A stretch of 7,577 nt of DNA from J061 sp003695725 [NCBI: Candidatus Schekmanbacteria bacterium] (GTDB taxonomy: Bacteria > Schekmanbacteria > GWA2-38-11). Numbering within the stretch: position 1 is the stretch's first letter; each line of letters begins with the position of its first letter. Made by a program: the position numbers and the translations under genes. A model generated the notes under the pieces. The model was given only the letters and a program-made list of their open reading frames with translations. It was not told the origin of the DNA and ran no database searches. Location of the stretch: positions 1 to 7,577 of the forward strand of contig RFHX01000114.1 of the NCBI GenBank assembly GCA_003695725.1, given 5' to 3'. Shown in pieces: positions 1-7,100 of this stretch.

Positions 1-17
1 CATTATCAAATCAAGCA

Positions 18-40
18 TAATTGAACAGTTAATTCAATTA
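18..40 (-). repeat. Inverted repeat over the transporter stop codon
   Basis: A perfect 8-bp inverted repeat (TAATTGAA at 18-25, TTCAATTA at 33-40) with a 7-nt loop overlaps the stop codon of the transporter. The stem is almost all A/T and no T-tract follows on the minus strand, so it is at best a weak transcript-end hairpin and may be chance. Confidence 0.25.
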
Positions 41-1267
41 TTCCTCATTTCTGCTTTCATAATAATCAATAACACAAGCCCCTACCGCATCACCCCAGAC
101 ATTTACCGTTGTCCTGCATCTATCAAGAAGCCAGTCTATGGCAAGTATCATCCCTATACCTTCAACAGGCAAGCCTACTGATTGAAGTACGAGCACCATT
201 GTAACAAGTCCTGCCTCAGGAATCCCTGCCGCTCCGATTCCAGCTATTGTGGCAGTGAAAAATACAATCAGCAGTTTAGCACCGGCAAGTTCAATACCAT
301 AACTTTGGGCAATAAATATTGCAGCAACTGCTTCATACATTGCTGTGCCATCCATATTTATAGTAGCACCAAGCGGTAGGACAAATCCCGATGTTTTCTT
401 TGACACTCCTCCTTCCTCGGATACGCATTCCATAGTAATCGGCAATGTTGCAGATGATGATGCTGTTGCAAAAGCAGTGAGGAGTGCTTTGCCTACTGTG
501 AAAAAATAATTGATAGGATTTCTTTTCCCAAAAAAGAGGAGAATCATAGCTAAAATAATTACCGAATGAATTGTTAGAGCACTTACTACTGTTATAAAAT
601 ATTTGCCCAAGCTTCGTATGAGGTTTACAACTGCATTGCCTCCACCCGTAATGCCAAAGCGATATGCTATTAAAGCAAATATCCCAATTGGCGCAAAAAA
701 CATTATCCAGCGTACCAGTTTCATAACAGCATCATTTAGAGATGCAAAAAAAGAAATTGCTGTTTCCCCTTTTTCTCCTATTGCATTCAAAGCAAGCCCA
801 AAAAGTATTGATGCAATTATGATAGGCAGTATCTTCATCTCAGCCGCCGCTTGAAAGAGATTCGGATGTATAAGACTTTCAATCATATCAACAACTGAAT
901 ATGAAGTTTCGGTGGAAATTTTTTCAGGTATCTCTGCACCCGATAAGGGAAATCCCAATCCCGGTTTTATAGAAAGGACCATCATCATACCTATTGCAAC
1001 TGCAATTCCTGTGGTAGAAAGATAATATACCAGTGTCCTCAATCCAAGTTTACCCAATCTTTTAGTCCCTTGTAGATTCGTGATACCACTAATCATTGAT
1101 ACAACGATTATTGGAATTACCATCATCTTGAGGGCATTAAGGAAAAGGTCACCCAATATTTTCATCTTTATGCTGAAATCAGGAAAAAAAATTCCTGCCC
1201 CAGCCCCAATTATCGCCCCTGCAATGATTCCAAAAAGAAGAGCCTGTTTTTTAAAAAAATCGCTCAT
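38..1267 (-). CDS. Sodium/proton-coupled glutamate/aspartate or dicarboxylate symporter (DAACS family)
   Basis: Inner-membrane secondary transporter that imports acidic amino acids or C4-dicarboxylates with cations. The protein of about 409 residues has the normal family length and the eight-helix plus two re-entrant-hairpin pattern. Hallmarks seen: serine-rich hairpin 1 (SSSAT, residues 270-274), NMDGT in TM7 (304-308), hairpin 2 (AGIGAAGIPEAG, about 342-353), and TM8 AIDWLLDRCRTTVNVWGD (376-393). In TM8 the arginine that contacts the substrate side-chain carboxylate in GltPh and the EAATs is kept (R385), as are D382, T386 and N389, which argues for an acidic substrate rather than a neutral amino acid. 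The TM8 wording is close to the EAAT-type DWxLDRxRTxxNVxGD. The start chosen is the ATG at 1267; an in-frame TTG at 1273 would add two residues. No Shine-Dalgarno is visible. It lies 51 bp downstream of the small HTH gene on the same strand and is probably co-transcribed. Exact substrate is inference. Confidence 0.95.
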   Translation of the reverse strand: MSDFFKKQALLFGIIAGAIIGAGAGIFFPDFSIKMKILGDLFLNALKMMVIPIIVVSMISGITNLQGTKRLGKLGLRTLVYYLSTTGIAVAIGMMMVLSIKPGLGFPLSGAEIPEKISTETSYSVVDMIESLIHPNLFQAAAEMKILPIIIASILFGLALNAIGEKGETAISFFASLNDAVMKLVRWIMFFAPIGIFALIAYRFGITGGGNAVVNLIRSLGKYFITVVSALTIHSVIILAMILLFFGKRNPINYFFTVGKALLTAFATASSSATLPITMECVSEEGGVSKKTSGFVLPLGATINMDGTAMYEAVAAIFIAQSYGIELAGAKLLIVFFTATIAGIGAAGIPEAGLVTMVLVLQSVGLPVEGIGMILAIDWLLDRCRTTVNVWGDAVGACVIDYYESRNEE

Positions 1268-1318
1268 CAACAATTTAATTTATAGGGGAATAAGAAGCTG
1301 AATAGAGTAATTCATCAT

Positions 1319-1525
1319 TCAAGAGTTTGTCTCATCCAATCTCTTACGCAAATATTCTTTTACCTTCTCAAAATCTTTTTTTTTGAAAAAAAGCGTGCCT
1401 TCAATTTTGTGACCGTCAATTATATCTTCTTCAAAGATGAGGTTTCGAAGGGTATAAGAGGTCACTCCAAGAGATTTTGCCGCATCTTTCAAACTTATAA
1501 ATTCTTCAATTTTTATGTTATTCAA
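1319..1525 (-). CDS. Small helix-turn-helix (excisionase/MerR-like) DNA-binding protein
   Basis: A 68-residue protein made almost entirely of one winged-helix HTH of the excisionase/MerR type. The pattern ISLKDAAKSLGVTSYTLRNLI (residues 10-30) is the helix-turn-helix, followed by a wing-like segment ending in LFFKKKDFEKVKEYL, and no effector or catalytic domain. The start is TTG at 1525; AAGGAGG lies upstream at 1543-1537 on the minus strand with an 11-nt gap, and no ATG fits between. It precedes the transporter by 51 bp on the same strand and is divergent from the heme-containing diguanylate cyclase, so it could regulate either or itself. No phage or integrase gene is nearby, so an excisionase role is unlikely. 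The coding strand contains a run of nine A (opposite 1376-1384) that could cause slippage. The fold assignment is fairly firm; target and role are unknown. Confidence 0.8.
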   Translation of the reverse strand: MNNIKIEEFISLKDAAKSLGVTSYTLRNLIFEEDIIDGHKIEGTLFFKKKDFEKVKEYLRKRLDETNS

Positions 1526-1536
1526 TGTAGAATCTT

Positions 1537-1543
1537 CCTCCTT
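1537..1543 (-). promoter_or_regulatory. Strong ribosome binding site for the TTG-started HTH gene
   Basis: The minus strand reads AAGGAGG, a near-perfect Shine-Dalgarno sequence, 11 nt before the TTG at 1525. It is the only clear Shine-Dalgarno in the window and is what decides the non-ATG start of the small HTH gene. Confidence 0.7.
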
Positions 1544-1562
1544 AATTTGATAGATTGATTTT

Positions 1563-1568
1563 TATAAT
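1563..1568 (+). promoter_or_regulatory. Possible -10 box for the diguanylate cyclase gene
   Basis: A perfect TATAAT lies about 100 bp upstream of the cyclase start, overlapping the candidate minus-strand promoter of the HTH gene. No -35 is present at the right spacing (TTGATA at 1547-1552 is only 10 bp away), so the element would need an activator or is a chance match. If used, the leader would be about 90 nt. Confidence 0.25.
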
Positions 1569-1595
1569 ATATATTTTTCAATTCCATAAGGTCAA
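1566..1595 (-). promoter_or_regulatory. Candidate sigma70-type promoter for the HTH-transporter unit
   Basis: On the minus strand TTGACC (1595-1590) and TATATT (1571-1566) are separated by 18 bp and lie upstream of the Shine-Dalgarno of the small HTH gene. Each box matches consensus at five of six positions. In A+T-rich DNA the -10 match alone means little; the -35 makes it plausible. Confidence 0.45.
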
Positions 1596-1620
1596 GAGAA
1601 GATAAAATCCTGATGGAATT
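1580..1620 (+). repeat. Inverted repeat in the leader of the diguanylate cyclase gene
   Basis: AATTCCAT (1580-1587) and ATGGAATT (1613-1620) are perfect 8-bp inverted copies separated by 25 nt. A related copy, GATGGGAATT, follows at 1649-1658. The set lies between the divergent HTH and cyclase genes, where operator half-sites would be expected, or it could form a leader hairpin. Function is not known. Confidence 0.3.
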
Positions 1621-1666
1621 AGAAAGAAGACTGTTGGTGATATTAAGCGATGGGAATTGAAAATAG

Positions 1667-3439
1667 ATGAACGAGAGGGATAAAAATAGAATGCGCACTA
1701 AACTTTTAATTAGTATTTTTTTGATTTTAGGACTTTCACTTTCAATAACGATGTATCAGATTTCCTCCTTCCAAAAAAAAGAACTTTTATCCAATGCATA
1801 TAAAGAAGCAGAATCAATGGCGTCAACTCTTCGAACTGTCCTTGAGTATCAGATGATAAACAAGTCGCCAAATATCCTCCAAAGGACATTGGAAGAAACT
1901 GTAAAAAATAAGCAATTCTCAAAAATATGCATAATCGGAAAAAACGGTAAAATCAATTACTCCTCAGAAACCGAAGAAGTGGGTCGAACGGTTGAAATTA
2001 GTGATAAAAGATGTTCAGTTTGCCACGAAGGCAATAGCAATGTTAGGCCATCTACCCCTACGATTTTACTCAATGAAAATGACAAAAATCCTTTCCTGAG
2101 AACTATCAGCCCCATATGGAATAAAAAAGAATGCCTTGGTTGCCATTCAAGAAATAAAAAAATACTCGGCATTTTTCTTACTGAGAAACCCGTGGCACAA
2201 TCATTTTTCATAATTAAAACAATAGAAAAAAGGATTCTTCTTTCAGGTGTCATCTCCGGTATTTTTATTTTCATACTCATCTATTTTCTCATAGAAAACC
2301 TCCTAAATAAAAAAATCAAAAAACTTATCGAAGGGACAAAAGAAATAGGGAAAGGCAATTATTCCATAAATATCAAAATAAGGGGAAATGATGAATTAAA
2401 AGATCTTGCAGAATCCTTTAACTCGATGGCACAAAACATCAAAAAAAATATTGACGAAATCAGAAGTATATCAACACAGCTCAATATCCTTTATTCAATA
2501 GTCAATAGGTTGAGCAAAACAATAAACCTCAACGAATTAAAGGGGATAATCGTTGATCTTGTGTATGAAATACTCGATACATCATCTACCATATTAATTA
2601 CAAAAACAAACGATGAAAAACTCTTTGATGTCCTAATCAAAAGTGACAAGGCAAAAAAGCCCAAAAACCTTCAATACCATCTTGATAATGACAGTGTGCC
2701 TCAACCTGCCATTTTAACGGAAAGTCATTTTGACACATTAAACAAGCAGAAACCATCCGATTTATTCTTTTCAGAAAAAAAATATATTGCCTATATGCCA
2801 ATCGGAATGAGAGAAATGAAATTGGGAATGCTCATTGCCGCAAGAAATAACCGTATTTTTACCCCTGACGAAGAGGAGCTCATCAAAGCCATAAGAACGC
2901 ATGCATCTATTGCCTTCGAGAATGCTTACCTCTATTCAGTTGCAATTACAGATGAATTGACAGGGCTTTTTACATTGAGGCATTTCCACACGAGACTGGA
3001 GGAACAGATAGGTACATTTAATCGTTACGGCCAGAAATTTTCTCTTTTGATGCTCGATATAGATGACTTTAAAAATGTTAACGATACATATGGTCATCCT
3101 GCCGGTGATTCCGTCCTTATTCAAGCGGCAAAAATAATCAAACAGTCAATTCGTGATGTTGACCTTGCCTTTAGATACGGAGGCGAAGAATTTACAGTAA
3201 TTCTACCTGAAACAGGAAAGAATGCCGCCAAAGTTGTCGCAGAAAGAATCAGGCGAAACATCGCAGATGCAGAATTCGAGTTAGATGATTATCCTAGCAT
3301 TTCTGTAACTGTCAGCATTGGCGCCTCTGCCTGTCCCTCAGATGGCACAACTATGAAAGACATAGTTCTCGCTTCTGACAAAGCACTTTATAAAGCTAAA
3401 AATGAAGGGAAAAACAGAGTCGTTCTTTTTCAAAAGTAA
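1667..3439 (+). CDS. Membrane diguanylate cyclase with two periplasmic c-type heme motifs (HAMP-GAF-GGDEF)
   Basis: Predicted inner-membrane sensor that makes c-di-GMP from two GTP. Order by residue: TM1 about 12-30; an extracytoplasmic loop about 36-185 with two CxxCH motifs (CSVCH 116-120, CLGCH 156-160); TM2 about 190-210; HAMP about 208-262; a helical linker; GAF about 275-422; and GGDEF about 424-590. The active-site motif is GGEEF (505-509), with metal-site aspartates in LDIDDF (463-468). An intact RxxD inhibitory site (R496, D499) sits five residues before the motif, so both activity and product inhibition are expected. The loop wording, SPIWNKKECLGCH followed by ILGIF, resembles the di-heme loops known in sensor kinases and chemoreceptors of Geobacter-like bacteria, so redox or gas sensing is a reasonable inference. 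It is divergent from the small HTH gene and convergent with the HTH-receiver gene, 12 bp apart. The start at 1667 has a weak ribosome site; ATG 1691, eight codons in, has AGAGGGA (1674-1680) ten bases upstream and may be the true start. Confidence 0.95.
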   Translation: MNERDKNRMRTKLLISIFLILGLSLSITMYQISSFQKKELLSNAYKEAESMASTLRTVLEYQMINKSPNILQRTLEETVKNKQFSKICIIGKNGKINYSSETEEVGRTVEISDKRCSVCHEGNSNVRPSTPTILLNENDKNPFLRTISPIWNKKECLGCHSRNKKILGIFLTEKPVAQSFFIIKTIEKRILLSGVISGIFIFILIYFLIENLLNKKIKKLIEGTKEIGKGNYSINIKIRGNDELKDLAESFNSMAQNIKKNIDEIRSISTQLNILYSIVNRLSKTINLNELKGIIVDLVYEILDTSSTILITKTNDEKLFDVLIKSDKAKKPKNLQYHLDNDSVPQPAILTESHFDTLNKQKPSDLFFSEKKYIAYMPIGMREMKLGMLIAARNNRIFTPDEEELIKAIRTHASIAFENAYLYSVAITDELTGLFTLRHFHTRLEEQIGTFNRYGQKFSLLMLDIDDFKNVNDTYGHPAGDSVLIQAAKIIKQSIRDVDLAFRYGGEEFTVILPETGKNAAKVVAERIRRNIADAEFELDDYPSISVTVSIGASACPSDGTTMKDIVLASDKALYKAKNEGKNRVVLFQK

Positions 3440-3446
3440 AAATTCA

Positions 3447-3459
3447 GGAAATTATTTCC
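3447..3459 (-). terminator. Short palindrome between convergent genes, possible weak terminator
   Basis: GGAAATTATTTCC is a perfect 13-bp palindrome with a single central base, overlapping the stop codon of the HTH-receiver gene and next to the cyclase stop. On the minus strand it is followed by TGAATTTTT, a poor T-tract. The usable stem is only 4 to 5 bp, so any terminator activity is doubtful. Confidence 0.25.
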
Positions 3460-4024
3460 ACAATTGGGTTGGAGAAAGCAGGTCAATTAAAATGCGTCTT
3501 ATATCAATCATTTTGATTGGTTTTTCAAGAACTTCCACAGCTCCATATTCCTTTATCTTGTCAATATTATGTTTAGAGGGATAACCTGTAATCGCCACTA
3601 TCTTTATGCCGTTTGTTTCCGGTGATTCTTTCAACCTTTTACAAACCTGAAAACCGTCAATTCCTTTCATTACGAGGTCAAGAAAAACGATATGGGGTTT
3701 GAAAAGATGAACCAATTCTCCGGCTTCAAAGCCGCTATATGCACCCTGTACTTTAATGTTTGGATCTATTTTTTCAATCGACTCCTTAAAGAAATCCACG
3801 ATAAAACGCTCATCATCGATTACGAGAACACGCAAATTTTCATCGTCTTTATCTGAGTTGATTTCTTTCCAAAATCTAATGAGTTCTTCTTTCGGAATTC
3901 TTCTATGTCCGCCTGCAGTTTTGGTGGATTTCAAAAGTCCTGATTCTATCCATCTTATTATAGTTGCAGGAGATACATTGCAATATTCCGCTGCTTCGTG
4001 AGTTGTAAATGCTTTTTTCCCCAT
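3452..4024 (-). CDS. Response regulator with N-terminal MerR-type HTH and C-terminal receiver domain
   Basis: A 190-residue cytoplasmic protein in two parts. Residues about 5-52 are an excisionase/MerR-type winged HTH (TTHEAAEYCNVSPATIIRW, then the wing TAGGHRRIPKEEL). Residues about 64-187 are a CheY-like receiver with acidic pair D70/D71, phosphoacceptor D116 in VFLDLVMKGIDGF, T146 and K168 of the EKP motif, all intact, so it should accept phosphate from a histidine kinase. The order is the reverse of most response regulators, which carry the receiver first. No effector-binding domain of true MerR proteins is present. It is divergent from the giant GAF/PAS sensor across about 158 bp, which makes that protein the nearest candidate partner. 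The ATG at 4024 follows directly on the HTH and lacks a visible Shine-Dalgarno; a TAAAAT box 7 to 12 bases upstream on the same strand (4036-4031) could mean a leaderless transcript, but A+T bias makes that weak. Confidence 0.95.
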   Translation of the reverse strand: MGKKAFTTHEAAEYCNVSPATIIRWIESGLLKSTKTAGGHRRIPKEELIRFWKEINSDKDDENLRVLVIDDERFIVDFFKESIEKIDPNIKVQGAYSGFEAGELVHLFKPHIVFLDLVMKGIDGFQVCKRLKESPETNGIKIVAITGYPSKHNIDKIKEYGAVEVLEKPIKMIDIRRILIDLLSPTQLWK

Positions 4025-4182
4025 ACTTTTATTTTAAATACCTAATCATTTATTTGCTATTTTGAAAAGATGCCATTGTCAAGAAAAAAACTTTTTCAAC
4101 TAATAAAAATACTAATACATAAATGAAATGAATGAAATTATATATTGACAAAAAAGAAATTAAAACCTTTTATATTAGTGAT
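4025..4182. promoter_or_regulatory. Divergent control region between the HTH-receiver gene and the giant sensor
   Basis: This very A+T-rich 158-bp spacer should hold both promoters. A perfect TTGACA faces the sensor gene (4145-4150), and another faces the regulator gene on the minus strand (4082-4077) but without a good -10 behind it. ACTAATA occurs twice with 12-bp spacing (4099-4105, 4111-4117), and AATGAAAT occurs twice with 9-bp spacing (4122-4129, 4131-4138). These short repeats could be binding sites for the HTH-receiver protein; that is inference. Confidence 0.4.
4145..4176 (+). promoter_or_regulatory. Candidate promoter of the giant sensor with a long 20-bp spacer
   Basis: TTGACA (4145-4150) is perfect, and TATATT (4171-4176) is a five-of-six -10 at 20-bp spacing. 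Such long spacers are the mark of MerR-activated promoters. A short dyad, AAAAG (4152-4156) and CTTTT (4167-4171), sits nearly centred in the spacer. A poorer -10 at 18 bp (TTTATA, 4169-4174) is also possible. Transcription from TATATT would begin about at the ATG at 4183. Confidence 0.4.
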
Positions 4183-7100
4183 ATGTCTGTAAGGAATAAA
4201 AATAAAGATGAAACAATATCACAAAGAATTAACAAATATATCTCTTCTTTAGGCAATTGTAAGAACGAAAAAGAGCTTGCTATAAAAACTTCTTCCTATC
4301 TCTTGAATTTGACAAATTCACAGGCATGCTTAATTTTTAGCTCCACTGGAGAAAAAAACCTTTTCAAATCTAATGGAATCATATTAGGAAAGAGAAAAAT
4401 AAAATGCGACTGCATAATCGATGCAAATATAAAAAACGGGAAGGAATATCTCCTCAAAAATCTTGATTTAAGGAAAGAACTTATAAAAAGCAATTGTAAA
4501 GATATAAATCTCGTTTCAGGCCACAAATATTTTTCCACATTCTCAATTAAAGGCGCTAATAACGATATTTCTCTACTAATAGAATTATTGAAAAATGAAT
4601 CAGTTTTTAAAAATGACGAGCTTAAAATAAGCTCTTCTATTGTTGCCCATTCTCAAAGAATTCTCAGAAACATTGAACGCCATTCCTCATATGAAGAATA
4701 TGCTAAAAAATTAAAGATATTGAATGAGACAATTCATATCATTAATGACTCCCATAATCTCAATGAGCTGGCAGAAAAGATAGAGCCTGTAATGCGCAAA
4801 GCGATACCCTATGACTCAATTGTTTTTGCCACTTATGACGATTCTGAACGCTATATTGTTGACCTTTATATAATGTACCACGAGGGAGTAATCAAAAGAA
4901 ATAACCTTTATGCCCCTACATCGATTGGGAAAATGAAAAAAGAACTGAGAAAAAAGAAAACCATTAGAATTGACGACCTGTCTAAAAATCCTTTTGGACT
5001 TGCGCGGATAGCAACATTGGCAGAAGGAATGTCTTCCGAATTGATAGTTGGATGTATTTCAAAGGGAAAAATATTAGGAGTCTTCGTCCTCGTTAAAAAA
5101 GAAAAAAACTTCTATACTGACGAAGATGAGTGGTTTATGAGGATGATTGCCAAAGACATTACTTCTGCAATGGTGAGATTTAAGACAGATGAAATATTGA
5201 GAAAACAAAAAATCTATTCAGAAATTTCCAACAAAATAATTCAAAAAACCCTTAAATCCGAAAATGCTGAAAAAGCCGCTATCAACCTTTTTTCTGAAAT
5301 AGAAAAGAAACTTGATTTTGACACATTAAAAGTGGGACTTTTCAACAACGATTTATCAGAGATTACAATATACCTCAAACCCGGCAACAACAAAAAGCTC
5401 ATAGGTCCTCAGACTTTCAAATACGATGAAAAAAGGCACAAAAAGGTGATTGATCTTCTGCAGTCAAAGAGAAGATATATTTCTGCAGATTCTGAGATTG
5501 GGAAAAGTCTATTCAGTGAAAAGGTGGCGGCTGAAGAAAACCTGCAATCTGCAATAATATTCCCATTATCCCTTCCTAAACGATTGCTTGGCTTCATCGC
5601 ATTTCTCAGCAAAAAGAAAAATATCTTTGGTAAACACGACATAGAGGGAATTGCACTTATAGCAGAAAGTTTCTCACTTGCCCTTGAAAATTTGCTTCTA
5701 AAAAATGAAGCAGATATACAAAAAAAGAATTGGGAATCAACTTTCAATTCAATAAGTGATTATATTCTAATAATTGATAGAAATGGAAAAATTCTTCGCT
5801 TGAACAAAAAAAGCAAAAAATTATTAAAGAAGATTTCAGGCAATGATTATAATGAGTTATCAGCAAAAGATTTCCTGAATGCCTTGAAAATACCCTACGC
5901 CCAAAGTCTTAAAGAACTTGTTTTCAAGGAGAATCTTCCTGTCAACCAGACACTGCCGTCAATCAACAATGATAAATATTACAATATTCTAATCGACCCA
6001 ATCAGAAAGAAGCCGTCAAAGAAATGTCAAGAAGCTGTGTTGCAGGTTAAAGATATCACTGATATCAAGAAAACTGAAGCAGAATTGAAAAACATAAATC
6101 AGCAATATCGAAAGCAGAATACTAAATTCAAAGCATTAAGCAAAATTGCTGAAATAATCAACAGGGACAAAACTCCACAAGAAATTTTTGAAATGATAGG
6201 AAAAGAAGTAAAACGCATCATCCCTTTCGATAGCGGCAAAGTATGGGTTTTCAATAAAGAGTCTAAAGAATTAGATTCGATATATACATTGACAATATAT
6301 ACAGAAAAATTTTCGGCTTCAGAAGCAATGAAAACAGGACTTCAACAATCATCAGTAATGGAAATATTGAAAAGCGGCAAACCAATGATTAGAAATTTAA
6401 AAAAAGGGAATCCTTCATATCGAGAAGATAGATTTATAAAAGAAGCCAATATCAATTCAGTGCTTTACATACCTTTGGAGGCAAAAGAGAAAATAACAGG
6501 ATGTATCTCTCTCGGTTCCAGAAGATATAATGCTTTTACGACCGAAGATATCAGCTTTATGAAACAAATAGCTGGCTATATTTCTTCATACCTTGAGAAC
6601 CTAAAACTGCTTTCCGAACTTATGCAGGCAAACATAGAATGGGAAAAAACATTCAATTCTACAAGCGATTACATTTTTCTCACTGACAGCAAGAACAACA
6701 TAATAAAATGCAATAAATCATTTCAAGAAGATTACCTCAGAGAAGAAACATTTTTAGAAAAAAAATGCTACGAAATTTTCTGCAAAAAAAATAATGACAA
6801 AAATGGATGCATTCATAGAAAGCACACTCCTGACACTTTTCCTAACATTTTCGAATTTACAGACCAGGAAAAAGGCAGAACATTTGTAGTATCCATTTCG
6901 CCCATAGGAATTTTCTCGGACAAGAAAGAATGCTATGTCCATATAGTCACAGATATTACGAAGATGAAGGAAGCAGAAAAAACAATCTTAAATCTTGCGA
7001 CACAATTAAATACAGTCTTTGAAAATTCTCCTGATGGTATGATTTTAATGGATAAAGAGCAAAAGATTGTAAAATTCAGCAAGTCTGCACAAAAAATTTT

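Noticed and set aside
603-854. Plus-strand open frames inside the transporter gene
   Set aside because: They are antisense shadows of conserved transporter helices.
1319-1525. Phage or integrative-element excisionase
   Set aside because: The HTH type is shared with excisionases, but no integrase, attachment repeat or phage gene is present and the gene sits with a transporter.
1613-1660. Fifteen-codon open frame (ATG to TGA) just upstream of the cyclase gene, a possible leader peptide
   Set aside because: No convincing ribosome site, no run of regulatory codons, and short frames like this are expected by chance.
1957-2280. Minus-strand open frame of 107 codons within the cyclase gene
   Set aside because: It is antisense to the CxxCH loop and TM2, whose motifs are clearly coding on the plus strand.
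4077-4082. TTGACA on the minus strand as the -35 of the HTH-receiver gene
   Set aside because: No acceptable -10 at 16-18 bp (best is TAGCAA), and the TAAAAT box near the start is about 40 bp away.
5409-5747. Minus-strand open frame of 112 codons within the giant sensor
   Set aside because: It is antisense to well-formed GAF coding sequence and has a low-complexity F/S/L-rich translation with no domain.
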